NCBI RefSeq assembly: GCF_964340395.1
Contig: NC_135571.1
Span: 2,508,111 to 2,572,110, forward strand
DNA from: Glandiceps talaboti
Lineage: Eukaryota; Hemichordata; Enteropneusta; Spengelidae
Direction of reading: 5' to 3'
DNA length: 64,000 nt
Below, one piece after another: positions 49,401-62,369 of the stretch. The notes beneath the pieces are model-generated. The model saw only the letters and a list, made by a program, of their open reading frames with translations. It was not told where the DNA came from and did no database searches. Every line of letters begins with the position of its first letter. The stretch's first letter is position 1. The position numbers and the translations under genes were made by a program.

Positions 49401-51625
49401 AGAGATATTTGTGTTATTGTTCCAGCCTTTAAATGCCTAATGTCTTCCGCCATCCTTTATATCTAGAGAATTGCGTGTTTCTAGTTCTACAATTATCGTT
49501 TTGATCCATTTGAATGTAGAATTGCGAAAAATTCCCTCACAGGCTAAACCCACAAATCATTTCAGATGATACAGACATTCAATAATTTGAGGTTTGTTGA
49601 CTTTCACCGAATACAATACTGAACTAATAAAATCTAGTGTCTACATGTGTGTTAACTTTATTTTGTCTGTCTCAACATAAAACCTGGTGATCAGTCCCAT
49701 AAAAATGCCATAATGGTACAGAGTGTAACTAAATGTTCACTCACATCTAAAAGGTCGGATAGTTCTTTCGACTTGTCTCCGCAACTCAATACAGAGGCTT
49801 TATATTGATACAAGGCAAGGCATCCACCAGGTTTCAATACTCTGTCAACCTCAGAGAAAAACTTCTGACGATCAGGTAAGAGATGTATGGCCCCTGCCAT
49901 CGTTACCAGATCCACACTGTCACTGTCAACCGATAGTTCATCAGCAGGAACAGCCCTGCACGACAGAATTTCAGAAAACAAAAACGGGATAGTTCTGTTT
50001 AAGTAACAATATATATTTTAGTTATAATTAGAATTTGCATAATTAGTGATTTACAGTAATCAGGCTATATATACAAAGTGCAAGCTTCACGTTCTATTCA
50101 ATTTGGTACATACATTTATGATGCCTGGGTGCACAAGTATTATATTATATATCGTGTATCGTATATTATATATTGCCATGACTAACATCAAAAGACAACG
50201 ATTCATCATTGAAGCTATACTCCCAAAAATATAATACCGTAGGAGAGTATGGTCAAGTTCAATGGTACAGGATTTAAGACAAGCTGAGTCCTAAGATGCT
50301 GTCTTCTTGGCATCGTTATAATTGAACAACTCTTGAATTTCTTCAAATTACCACCAAATTACGTCTTTCTTATGGATGGCAGAGCTAAGAACCATATATG
50401 TATTCATTGTCTCATTTGTTTGTCTTTTACAAGTAAAAAGACTATACCACCGTGAGTCCTTGGACAGTGAAGGTCTTATAAAGAGACTTATGATTAGACA
50501 CTATTATGGCTAGATAGAACCATCGGAGCTAGTAAGGAAAGAAAATTATGAACATTTACGTTTCGATTTATACATGATATTCCCTATGTTGCCAACCTGT
50601 GTATAGATGGAATAGTATACATAAGAATAAGTACAGAATATGTAATGTGGAAAACGACATATGCACATGACTTCTAATTGCTGTTTTTGCAAAATGGTAA
50701 AACGTTTTGTAAACAGATTGGTGTCATTCTATTTCATAAGTTAAACCAAACAATGCCGATCAGGATAACCAGACTTTTATGTTGTCTAGAAATACAAGTA
50801 GAGAAGTCAACTTCTTCATCAACTTTTTCATCATGTTGGACTTCTACAAAACACTTCCCAGTATTTTTTTGGCAGAAATTAGAATCAGAATAGAACTACA
50901 AACTGCAATACTGTAAGTATATGCGTTTTATTTACCATTATAAAACTAAATTGTATTTTTACACATATTTTCTTTCCGAATGTGTACAAATTCAAATTTC
51001 TCTTCTGTAAGATTATTTCGAACGAACCAGTTGCAATACTATAACATGTATAACTCCACAGAAGTTAATAAACATGCCTAAAAAACTTAAAAATGATGAA
51101 GACCAAACGTTTTGAATTTCTCCCTTTCAAATTACGGCATATATAAGTGATAATTCAAGAGTAGATTAGGCCAAACATCCATCAAATTTGTTGGTCCCAT
51201 GGTGTGGAACAGTATTCCAGAACACATTAAAGATATCCATTCAAGAAACAGGTTTAAACTCGATTTCAAGGACTACTTGTTGTTAAATTCATAATTTGTC
51301 TTTACATTGATCACTATGTATATGTATATATTCTGTTGGTGTATTGGATTTATACTTTTGTATGCGTTTCTTTCTTTCGCTGTGTTTTTGTTTTCATTTT
51401 TCTTACTCAGTGTGTTTTTCATGAACTGCGTTTAAAATAGGAACACGTCAAATAACTGATTTTGTAAAAAAAATAATATAAATAGTGTAACGAGGCTGAA
51501 CTCGATTAGTTGCTTGACCAACTATTTTTCAGTCTTTTTCTCTACAGTACAATGTATATAAAAAACTGCTATGTATTATTATCATTAATTTGAGAATAAA
51601 TTATTATTATTATTATTGAGAATAA

Positions 51626-51672
<47 letters not shown>

Positions 51673-52951
51673 AATCAAACAGTGTTAGCAGACAAAACAC
51701 TTGCAATTCTAGGATTAATTCGTTATTGACAACAATGTCTTCACCTAAAAACAAATGCCTGTGAGTGTTAATTTATAATTCTCTATCTATACCAAATACA
51801 TTTATAATTAATACATTTTCAAAAGATTTCCAATGGCAACACTGCCACAAAAGCATCATAGTCAAAACAACAGAATTGATGATTGGTTGAGTAATATAAT
51901 TATGAAGACTGGGTGTAGTGATCTTGATTGGAAGATTTACACCACTAACATTTATCAGGTTTACAACACAGCTGTGACATTCCTTTTTTATCATGCTTGC
52001 GATATACTTGTTTCATCATGTATGTGGTGTATCTATTTCATCAGGTCTGTGGCAGGCCTGTTCAGTCAGGCCTGTTGCAGAACTGTTCCATCAAATATAT
52101 GCTAGGTCTGTTCCAATAGGCCTACGATACGTATGTTGCATTAGTTATATGACAGGCGTGCTGCAAACCGGTTACAAATCAGTCCTGTCACCGGTGGCAT
52201 TACATTGATGTTACTACCAAGGGCATGCCATGTGAAATACTGTGAACAATGAATTAACAAGTGCACTGACATTTCTGATAATCGTGATTGATAATAAAAT
52301 TGAGAAAAACGCTACCTGTAAACAATATTTGTTGCTGTCTCCACTTTCTTTGCCTCGTTGATTTGAGATTCACTGATATCACAACCAATAACTTCATCAA
52401 AGTAATTACTCAGTATTCTTGTACTGCTTCCAGTTCCACATGCAACATCTAAAGCCATGCATCCTAATGGTCAATATATTAAACGACTTAAATTGTCAAC
52501 TGTTGAACTACAGTAATCAATTTAAAAAATGAATCAACACATAAAATAACACAAAAAAATGTCTTGAGCTACGTTCCTTGGTTGTGCAATTGAGTCGAAT
52601 ATGTAATTACAATGGTATTTTTGCATAATGTTAAATCATCACAATTTCTTCAATATGTAATATTCAAGGCCGTGATTCTGAATGAAGGGAGTACTGTACA
52701 CTGTACCACGAAATTTGAATATGTTTCTCCAAAATATTGGTTTAGTGTTTCTTTATTCGTCGCCAGTCGACAATTTACATTTTGTTTAAGTAAACATTAG
52801 GAATTACATTACCCCTTTTGTTGTTTATTCTGCAAAAGGCTAAGATCTTCTCCACCAAACCATCCGGATAAGATGGACAATAAAGCGCATAATCTTGAGA
52901 CATTTGTGTGGATTTAAAGAAACCACTCATATCAAGGTCAACCGATGCCAT
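46445..52951 (-). CDS. Class I SAM-dependent methyltransferase (Methyltransf_11 type), copy 2
   Basis: Six exons on the minus strand: 52,951-52,813; 52,463-52,316; 49,955-49,745; 48,961-48,861; 47,637-47,506; 46,559-46,445. All introns are GT-AG, with phases identical to copy 1. They encode 281 residues. Starts MASVDLDMSGFFKSTQMSQD. Motif I is ALDVACGTGSSTR, then DEVIGCDIS, VDLVTMAGAIHLL and EVDRVLKPGGCLALY; ends MTDLHLD. Exon 5 is three codons shorter than in copy 1 (NNPDTR against NNPAKCNTR). Exon 4 is the most diverged (YYLYEKFVEYQLPCVLTAQN). Reading frames and SAM motifs are intact, so both copies are probably functional. Substrate unknown. Tail-to-tail with copy 1. Confidence 0.92.
51165..51292 (+). 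mobile_element. Non-LTR reverse transcriptase tail fragment in methyltransferase copy 2 intron
   Basis: Translates to IKFVGPMVWNSIPEHIKDI then HSRNRFKLDFKDYLLLNS and a stop. This is the classic I...GP..WN.IP..I.....FK...K.YLL tail of non-LTR RTs. Antisense to the host gene, within intron 2. Confidence 0.75.
51597..51672. repeat. (TTA)n microsatellite
   Basis: Two TTA runs separated by TTGAGAATAAA. Poly-Asn frame on the minus strand is an artefact. Confidence 0.95.
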
Positions 52952-53479
52952 TCTTGGAGGAGCGTTTGTTGTCGTTAGCTACATTTGCAGACAGAAAGTA
53001 TAAAAAATAGACAAATAAAGATGTTGAATTATCAACATAGCCCTGCTTGTATTTATCGCCTAAAAGGGGAAGGGTGCGAATACAATATGTGTATTTTTCT
53101 TTCCATCGATGTCCAGCCATATCTGTAGATGCCTGACAGATTTCTATAAAATTTGGTACAATGACGACATACTATAGCGACGACGGCCTTTTCATTTTCT
53201 TTTAGGGCAAATAACTTGATTTTATCATCTTATAACCAAATTTCATGCATAATTAAGTGTCTACTCCTATATTATAGGAAGCAATCTTTAAAACCACACT
53301 AGCTACAACTTGATTAACCAAATGATATATACTAATATTGGTCAATTACTTTTAAAAATACACTGTATCTGTTAACTAGTGGTCAATGTCATCTGTAGGT
53401 AGTGTAGTGACAAGTAGAAATCAAAGAACTAAAAACGATACCAACAGACTTTGTAGAATATGCCTGCCTTGTCATGGGT

Positions 53480-53870
53480 GATGTATTTGCCAAATTATCT
53501 GGAATTTGAAGTGTGCATTCTATAGATATAGCTTAATTACCCAGATATGTATTATGCAAATTACTCATTAAAAATAAACACTATGACAACAGCCTCTACG
53601 TAACATGTGTGCTTAAAATGGCTGATGTATGTACACAATGTTGTGGAATTTGAAATGTACATTCTTTAGATATGCCTTAATTACTGAAATAAATCATTTA
53701 TGCAAATTAATCATTAAAACTATATACTACATCAGCATACTATATACGACATATGTGCTTTTGATGAACAATTGTGCCAAATTATTTTGAATCCTTGAGA
53801 TATAGGCTAATTACTAAAACCCATCAATTAAGCAAATGACTGATTAATTTCCATTGGATGTGTACAAAAT
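53480..53870. repeat. Tandem units of about 160 bp next to the foldback element
   Basis: Three diverged units contain GGAATTTGAA.TGTACATTCT, TAGATAT.GC.TAATTAC and ATGCAAATTA.TCATTAAAA. They resemble (inverted) the units at 13,140-13,600, where they also flank the hairpin plus microsatellite module. Confidence 0.65.
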
Positions 53871-53939
53871 CTAATCATTTCTTGTGCTTAGCATTTGAAA
53901 GATGTGTAGCAAGTTTCATTATAATAAAGCAGTAGTTTT

Positions 53940-55265
53940 TTGATATCGTGATCACAGACAGAGAGAAACACATACACAGACAGACATACAGACAGACAGA
54001 CACAAGCACACACCGACACAAGCACACATACTCATGGACACACACTGACACGCACATACATACGAAACATAGCAAAACCTCCCCTTACTAGAGGTAAAAA
54101 TGATACCTTTGTCAACTATGTGAAAGCAACGGTCAGGTATACGTGCAGATAGCGAGGCAGTGGTTCTAATCAATATACCATGAAGACTGACATCAGCAAC
54201 TACCTCGGCCACTTCACAAATTAGAGCTATACAGTGTCTGATTCATTGAAATACACAATATCGAATAGAATATAATAATTCGGATAAAGTTAGTCTTACC
54301 CCTTAGCTACACAATAACTGTATCTGCTCAAACCCTGTGTGCAAGAAAATGGTGTTTTGTCAGTGTTATCATCACGTGATTCAAAGATATGGCGTGATGA
54401 CCATGTGACCGTTTTAGCAAATCAATATAGACCGTTTTAATCACAAAGCGTTACTTATATTGTAATATGCATTAGTGTCTATAAAATAAGTTGAAAATTG
54501 ACAGATTATAAATACATTTTCGAAACTTGAGATTTTCCAGTCAGAATGTGTGATATCATGTCTGAAAACGTTGCCATATTGTCATACTCTCTACTAGTGT
54601 TATTTTGCTGCTCAACTTACAGATAAGGTTCAGTTGATCAAAGTGCGGGTCACGAGGTTAGGGTTGTTTGACAGACGAGCAAAATATGTTGATGATAAAC
54701 AGTAGTTTTTGCAGGACAGTTTGCTGGTCACAAAATCTGATGTTTTTTTCGTATATTACATTGTATTTGTGCGAATCTATAAAGTGTGAAGTGTAGACAC
54801 GAATTTCCGACGATCTTGTTACATTTTATAGAGACTAACGCATATTGCAGTGGTCCATATTGATTTTCTAAAACGGTCACATGGTCATCACGCCATATGT
54901 TTGAGTCACATGATGATAACACTGGTGACAAAACACCATTTGCTTGCACACAGGGTTTGAGCAGATACAGTTATTGTGTAGATAAGAGGTAAGACTAACT
55001 ATATCCGAATTATTATATTCTTTTCGATATTGTGTATTTCAATGAACCAGACACGATATAGCTCTAATTTGTGCAATGTCCATGGTAGTTGCTTATTTAA
55101 GACTTCTTTGTATATTGACTAGAATCACTATCTCACTGTCTGCCATAGTCTGCCGTTGCTTTCGCATAGTTGACAAAGGCATCATATTTACGTCCAGTAA
55201 GGGAAGGTTTTGTTATATTTATGTATGTATGTGCATGTCAGTGTGTGTCCGTGTGTATATGTGCT

Positions 55266-55315
<50 letters not shown>

Positions 55316-55330
55316 TGCGTGTCTGTACCC
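53940..55330. mobile_element. Foldback element with arms of about 490 bp
   Basis: Left arm about 53,940-54,440, right arm about 54,840-55,330, inverted relative to each other. Shared pieces include AAACACCATTTGCTTGCACA, ATAATAATTCGGATA, ATTAGAGCTATA and GGTCATCACGCCATAT in opposite orientation. Each arm ends in a microsatellite: CA/GACA at 53,945-54,060 and GT at 55,268-55,312. The spacer is about 400 bp with no coding frame. It is a non-autonomous element or a hairpin-forming duplication; class unknown. Confidence 0.75.
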
Positions 55331-56514
55331 TATAGCGTTATGTACACGACCGTGTATACTGATATGCCCCATCTAGAAATGGAGTGACAGGCGTACTTTG
55401 TTAGTCATACCATGAAGATATATCTGATAGTCCCTTTCTTTACACAATGCTAGGCAAGGGTAGTTATATATGGATAAACGGCTCCTCGATCACTGTGATT
55501 GGGGAATTTGAGCTTTTCTTTATACAGTTTAGCATATATCCTGCATTTTTACGATGTCACAAATGTGTTGTAAGTAGACAATAAAAACTCGAGGTCACAG
55601 ACCTACAAGTAAGAATTAATAACGTGTCTGATTCTGTGTGTTTTCCCATCATGCGTGTCTTCTCAAGAAAAGTATTCGTCTCTATCGTTAGATTAGATAA
55701 TTACGTGTATGATTAAAGTGCTTGAACTACATCCAACATTCTTCTTTAGTCAAGAATCTCAAAAAAGAAAACCGCAGCACTAAATAATTGTCTCAACTAG
55801 AACAAGTTTCAGATGAGGTAGGATTTACATTCTTGACATGTCAGTGGTCGTTATGTTCTTTATTTGATTTGGTGACATGCTGAGTAGCCCTATGTCATCA
55901 GACACATCTAGATATACAAGACTTCCATCAATTGCAATCCGGGCATGCTGTTAAACAAATGTGCTATCTATTTTAGAGTTTTGTCTGCAAACATCAGAGA
56001 AACAAGAAAGTTATTCATTCAAAAGTCAAGAAAACAATGCTGGACCAAAACACGCAATAAGCTTAGGTTTTATTACAATAATTAATAACACTGGTGGCTT
56101 AATGAACAACAAGTTAAAAGAGGAGCAACCTGGATGTCGATTGAAATAGCTAAACAATACTGTTTTGACGACTTGCGGGTGAATAGTCATAGTGCATTCA
56201 ATGTCTGAATTAGTAAGTAGTGGTTGTATAATTGTTCATAATTTGAAGAAGACAGTAGTTTTATGGCCTCTTTGTGTGTACATGAAATGCCAGGGGAATT
56301 TGAGATTTGACAGATTGCATTCGTCAAAGCTTCAATGTCGTAGTTGCATTGCACACTGTATCTTAAAGTTGTAATATGGCATGACATATATAGATCGACT
56401 GGACAAATTAAGATTCTGAAGATTCTGACTGACGATAGAAGGTAAACTGGGAAAGTCGTCAGTATATTCAAATTTATATACTAATTTAATACACTTTTAC
56501 TTTGTGTTTGTGTC
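55331..56514. other. Intergenic, nothing recognised
   Basis: Short frames only, no exon signals or repeat families seen. Confidence 0.45.
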
Positions 56515-56937
56515 TGTCTAACGTTTATTTTAATGTGACATTACACTAACGTTTGTTTTAATGTGACATTACACTAACGTTTGTTTTAATGTGACATTAC
56601 ACTAACGTTTGTTTTAATGTGACGTTACACTAACGTTTGTTTTAATGTGACGTTACACTAACGTTTGTTTTAATGTGACATTACACTAACGTTTGTTTTA
56701 ATGTGACATTACACTAACGTTTGTTTTAATGTGACATTACACTAACGTTTGTTTTAATGTGACATTACACTAACGTTTGTTTTAATGTGACATTACACTA
56801 ACGTTTGTTTTAATGTGACGTTACACTAACGTTTGTTTTAATGTGACGTTACACTAACGTTTGTTTTAATGTGATGTTACACTAACGTTTGTTTTAATGT
56901 GACGTTACACTAACGTTTGTTTTAATGTGACGTTACA
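56515..56937. repeat. 28-bp minisatellite, about 15 near-perfect copies
   Basis: The unit is ACACTAACGTTTGTTTTAAT followed by GTGACATT. The main variation is GACATT against GACGTT (one GATGTT), and the variants are clustered rather than random. The uniformity indicates recent expansion. Units adjoin directly with no spacers. Confidence 0.97.
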
Positions 56938-57505
56938 GGAAGCATTATTGATATTAGGTCACACCCATAAATCAAAACTGAGTAAGCGACGGTATTTTTT
57001 TAATATATCCATCACGTATACATCAAACATGTACAGACTGTACATAATCAAAATATATTTAATTTGATTTCTATAATTTGAAACCAAGTAGAGCATACCA
57101 AACGTTCTAAACAGTAACTTGAGTTACAAAAACCGTTAGTTGTGACACTATTTTGTTGAGAAAGAACATATCAGGAAGTATTCATGTGTTTGACCAATGA
57201 CGTGCGCGTGTATATATGGCACGCATACAATACTTGGAATCCGATCACTTGATCACTTGTTATTCGATCTTTGTTACACGCAAGCAAGTACATGTTCAAG
57301 AATTATATTCCAAGAGTCCCGAAGCCGCCCAACACCTTAAAACTAACCCTAACCCTAACCCCATCCCATCCCATCCCAAACTCTCCAGGATGTTTCCTTG
57401 AGATTTATAATTGAACTTTAATTCAGCATTGAATTTGTCGTTAAAAGGAAGCTATTTATGTAGTATCAGAGCATCATTCTACATGTGTTATAGGATAAAC
57501 TTTGT
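56938..57505. other. 3' flank of the minus-strand MS4A-like gene
   Basis: Contains AACCCTAACCCTAACCCC followed by CATCCCATCCC near 57,343, a short telomere-like run. Otherwise nothing recognised. Confidence 0.4.
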
Positions 57506-60500
57506 TTAAGCCTGCACTTCTTCGTTATCAACCAGACATGCTTCCATATTTTCGGTAACTGTAGTATCCGAATAACTTGGTGGTGGAGAGATTTGTTTGT
57601 CCTCTGAACCACTGGCTCCTGCTTGTCCTTGGACAGTGGACTGGTGTTGTTGTCCTTGGGTTATGTTCCCTTGAACAGATTGTGGCCACGCTTGGGATTG
57701 CATCGATATCGGCTGTGGTGGTGGCTGAGTTACTGGTGACACTGTGATCGGATGTTGTTGTGGAACTATCTGTTGCTGTGGATACATCTGAGGACATGCA
57801 ATTGGCTGCATCTGACCATGGAACTGATTGGTGACGAGTTGGTGTTGTCCTGGCTTCGTCTGCACCATCTGTCGTGGAAGGGATGGTAGACCACCTATGC
57901 CAAATAGATCGAGGGTGGTAAAAGATCAAATTGAATGAAATCAAAACGTTGTTCTCTCTTAAACTTGGTTAATGAAAAGAAATACTTTTATGCAAAACAT
58001 GCAACATTGTATTATATCACATTCTTATTATAATTTTGGGTGTTAAGGTGTAATTAATATGTGATAAAAACTATGAACAGTGTCAATGATCTCTAAAACA
58101 TTTTGTAGGTGATAAATGACATGTAACCGTACTTTGTCCTTGAGTTCCTAAAGCTACTCCTGGTGGTGGTATTGGCATGCTTGTTGGAACCATTTCAACA
58201 GATGCCATGGGGATCTGCTGTTGTTGCTGATTTGACACATAATATAAGTTGATGTCTCGTCTTTGTCCACAACAAACTGCTCGACAACAGAATGCCGACG
58301 TGATGATAGCAATAACAGTTTCAGCGAAGGCAGTTATTGCAAGCAGTGAGTTTACTGCGATTTGTCCATCCTGAAGACAAAATAAAGATAAAATTGATTG
58401 ATGTTATGTATACTATTAGTGATTAGTTGATTACCCATCACACTCAATGGAATTCACGGATTACGCCTTGAGAGGTCTTCCTATGACAAGTTCAATCGAT
58501 CACTTCTTCCATAACACATCTCAACATAGAATCAAAATTAACACCATAGAGAATATTATATGTCACGTATGTTGGACCACCCGTTATGTATTGTTTTCAA
58601 TGGAGATAGTGATGATAACGTAGTGCTCCGTATATTATGGTATTGACCGAAATCAACCCGGAACCCTTTTTTCATATTGACTGAAATCAACCCGGAACTA
58701 TTTTGACATGCAGAAACAAAATGCACATTTCTGTACATCAAATCAACATTCAATGTGAGGAATACACATTTATACATGTACATGAGTACACATACTCACG
58801 CTACTAAAATGGCGTGAAAATTACTACTTTGCGACAATGCCAGTTCTATATATTCGTATAAACTTTTGTAACACGTGTAATGTCATTGCTGGGGGTCGTC
58901 GCACTATGCGACAGTTCACGCTGCTTGAAGCACATGATTTTCGGAAGAACAGTAAACTTTTCAAAATAACTGCTCCCATGGCGAATACATCATTTCACAT
59001 ACAATATCATACAATCCATTTTGATGTCAACACTGCAATCGTTAACATGTGTTATCTACAAACTCGGCGTTCTGAAGTAATCCTGAATGATGGCGATCAA
59101 AATGACTAACGTGCAACTTTGTTTGGAACATTATGCAAATGAGTTGACCAAGCAACCATGAGTTCAAAAATAGTACTCTGGTGCTATTTAGCATTAAATG
59201 TAAAATCTTGACAAATCGCAGTTCTAGTACAAAATTCAGCTTTATTCTTCTTTAAAAGTTCCCGACATGAAATTCCTTGGATGAAAATGAATTCCCAGGT
59301 GACATATAATGAAAAAATTATCGCCTTGATATTGGATTATATGCCCTTCCGGGTGCAAGAATTCAATCAGCACTCTGCTACGCATCGTGATGATCACATC
59401 CTTACACCTCAGGCATATAATCCAATATCAAGGCAATAATATATAAAATCTTACCATATTTGGGCATATGTAACTATAGGCGTCATAGTAACAATCTAGA
59501 CTATCATAATCGTACCAGTATTCTGAGTCAGTAATTGCAGCACCAATTGCCATACCTAGCAGTACAGTTCCACTTAATGATGCAGATATAATTGATAAAA
59601 CCATAGACGTGATGATCTGAAAGAATAACAATTAAGAATTTGACATATATCTCATTATACCATGCATGAGCTAACCTTAACAATATATACTGTGGTAGTT
59701 CTACGTCACGACAACACGTGTCTACGTCATTCGTTCTGTTGTCAAAACGCTTTTAATTGCCATAACTTCCCTGATTTAAACAAATTACGGGCGATGGTAT
59801 ATAATTACATATTTCTCTAATATTCTTCTTTACTCAGCTGGACTCGAAGTGACAAGGGCCCCTTAGAGCACTCGCATTTTCCTTGGCTGAAGGAAGAAAA
59901 TAATTGGGGAATAATATGTAATTGACAAACCAATATCAATACAGCAATCTTTAAATTGGAGACGTTAAAATAAATACAATAGACTACAGTATATTTGTAA
60001 CTGCACCTTTGATGGTTGTTGGCCTTCTTCATATGCACACTGTATCACACTTGTAGAACAAATCTAATCTGACATTGTGATTCAAATTGTTTTTAAAACC
60101 AGTCAGGACATGGGAATACATCCATCGTATTTGTATAACAGCAACACAAAAAAACACAGTGAAAACCCTTCATTAGGGAGCCTTCAGTATTTACAAATTG
60201 GGAATGTCTGCGGGAATGGGGAGGGGGGCGTCATCGAGAATTGGTTCTTAGAAGAGGGCAATATTTTAGTTAAAATGGGATAAAGGGAGGGTCGCAAATT
60301 TACTTTGACTCATTATATTGTCTAATTTTGTATTTTGATGAATTTGGTATCCCACTGGTGCCACATTGGTTAGGGTTAAGGTTAAGTTTAGTGCTAGCGT
60401 TGGATACTGTAATATCAGATCGTTGCTGACAACCATGTGGTGAAATAATTGTCAGGTGTGATGTGATGGGAGAAGTTACAATGGGTCTCATAGGTGTACA

Positions 60501-61597
60501 ATGGGAACAGTTGGCTAGTTATAAGGATTATATTTCGGAAATGTTCACCTTGGTGCTATCAATATTCAGAATGCCCATCTAGTGTTGGGGAGTTAATTTG
60601 TTGGCCTTCAGCTCAGCCAGTGAAATCTAAACACAGGTTGTAAGGCATCAATTCGTAAGACTTCATACAATTCATCACTCCAGTTCATAGGGATGGAAGT
60701 AAGGCTTTCAAACCATCCATTCAGTTATTAGTGTCCACTATCACGCATGACAATTTAAGCAATCTGTTTGAAATATTTAAACGACGGAGGTCATGTTTTA
60801 GATAAAGGAAATTCAAGGGTCTTATTTCAACAGGACGGAATCGGGAAGAGTCGCACTTTATATAACAGCCCGGACCTGATTTTCGCTGACCCTCCCCTTG
60901 TAATTACTGAATACTCTCGTGTTAATATACTTCCCAATGATTACAAAAAATAAACAAAAAGGACTTACGTAACAATTGGTTTTCTTAACAGATGACACAA
61001 CTCCAAAGCATCCAGTCACAATGAACTGTTAAGACAATACAGGTGTGGAATATTTGATAAGAAACAATTCAGTTACTATGTATACATATTGTCTTTTAAA
61101 AACTATACATGCTAAACTGATGATATTGATAACTGACATCATATCAAAATAAATGTGAGAGATTTCTCTATGATAATAAGTGCCTTATAATAAGTGCCTT
61201 CATTTACTGCATTTATATCTGGTGCAAGTGATCATTAGATCATTATTGAAATTTAAGCATTTGGTTGTAGACTCTGCCGGCGCCTATGTTTGTAAAGAAT
61301 TATTACGCCATCAGTAACTGCGCATGCTCCCTTTCCAAACCTAATCCACTTCCGGTAAGGACACATATACAAAAATGTAATTCTTACCAAGGCTCCACAC
61401 CATAGTCCAGTCCCAGGATATGATAAAATTGATCTAAGTCCAATCGCAACTGATCCCAAAATTATGGCAAATACACCACATATCATTTGACAAATGCCAA
61501 GGGCAAGTGCTGTTTTATGAGCAAATCCCTGTCGTACAGCAGGTTTGGCATTAGACTGGTTGACAACTGGTTGCAGAATGACTTGCTGGTGTTGCAT
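57506..61597 (-). CDS. MS4A/CD20-like four-transmembrane protein with PPxY tail
   Basis: Five coding exons on the minus strand: 61,597-61,388; 61,025-60,969; 59,616-59,455; 58,370-58,133; 57,894-57,506. They give 351 residues. Four hydrophobic segments lie at about 29-52, 64-83, 90-117 and 147-171. The exon layout, the TM1 G..Q...G...I.LG pattern and the KKTNCY end of TM2 fit the MS4A (CD20) family of plasma or endosomal membrane proteins. The loop between TM3 and TM4 is acidic and Tyr-rich with two Cys. TM4 ends in a Cys cluster (FCCRAVCC), a possible palmitoylation site. The long Gln/Pro-rich cytosolic tail ends with SPPPSY (PPxY at 327-330), a likely WW-domain/NEDD4 ligand. The start ATG follows an acceptor (TTAAACAG) by 7 bases, so a 5' UTR exon probably lies upstream. 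Confidence is good for exons, moderate for exact family. Confidence 0.87.
59317..59440. repeat. Hairpin-forming inverted repeat in MS4A-like intron 3
   Basis: A perfect 23-bp inverted repeat: GCCTTGATATTGGATTATAT followed by GCC at 59,323-59,345, inverted at 59,412-59,434. Pairing extends imperfectly to about 37 bp, with a loop of about 50 bases. It ends about 15 bases from the exon 3 donor site (59,454). Probably a small MITE. Confidence 0.8.
60173..60300. repeat. Dispersed repeat related to 20,085-20,225, in MS4A-like intron 2
   Basis: GGGAGCCTTCAGTATTTAC then G-rich sequence and GGGAGGGTCGCAAATTTAC. Same opening and overall layout as the copy at 20,085. Confidence 0.6.
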
Positions 61598-62369
61598 GTT
61601 GAAGCTGTTTAATGAAGACATAGGTACGTTAACATGGAAATATTTTTGATGTTGTGTATCAATTATATTGTTATTTATCAAACGGTTCCACAAACATAAA
61701 AAATAGTTCTTAAGTATCAGAACTTTTGACATTGAGGCCATTCCAAGTAAAAAATGTCATCTCAGTATCAATACTTCTGTAAAAGGTGTTACATGTATCA
61801 ATTTTTAGGTGATTCCTTTGTGATGAGGCCTTTGGTTTACACGCACACACAAGTACACACTCTGAGCTAGTAGAGAGGTTTAGATGTTCGTAGTTACGTG
61901 TTATATTCGTGTAGCGTCATAATCACGTGATTTGAAGCAACCCACGCGTACGTTCTGTAACAGGCGATGCTATGTCAATGCATAAACAGATGTCGGGGAT
62001 TAGAAACAAAAGCTAAGGTCCAATTAGGAAGGATACTCATATTTTGTGTGTGTTTAGTATGAGAATTAATTTTTTAAATTCTACATTGAACTATTGATCT
62101 CACGACTAAAGGTAGACATGAATCAGTGGTGGGAGTGGCAGAGAAGGTGGAAAGTGTCCTAGAGGTTGACATGACTAAATAACGCCCATAAATAAATGAC
62201 ACAAATGTAAATATGGGAAGGCCAAGAGGTCAGTTTTTTTACATTTGTTTTGAACATTTTGAATGCGATGTCTGCAGTTTATGATTGAATAATTGATAGT
62301 ATATGTATATTGATATAGTGAACACTTCCATATCAAGGAGTCTGAACTTTTTTGTCTTCAGGTTTAAAA
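61598..62369. promoter_or_regulatory. Intergenic region between divergent MS4A-like genes
   Basis: 772 bp separates the two start codons. CpG words cluster at about 61,880-61,960 (TAGTTACGTG, TAGCGTCATAATCACGTGAT, CACGCGTACG), including an E-box CACGTG, compatible with a shared bidirectional promoter. Acceptor-like sites just before both start codons suggest 5' UTR exons also lie here. Inference only. Confidence 0.4.

Noticed and set aside
58837-59109. 90-codon plus-strand frame in MS4A-like intron 3
   Set aside because: No homology recognised, no splice or start context, antisense to an intron.
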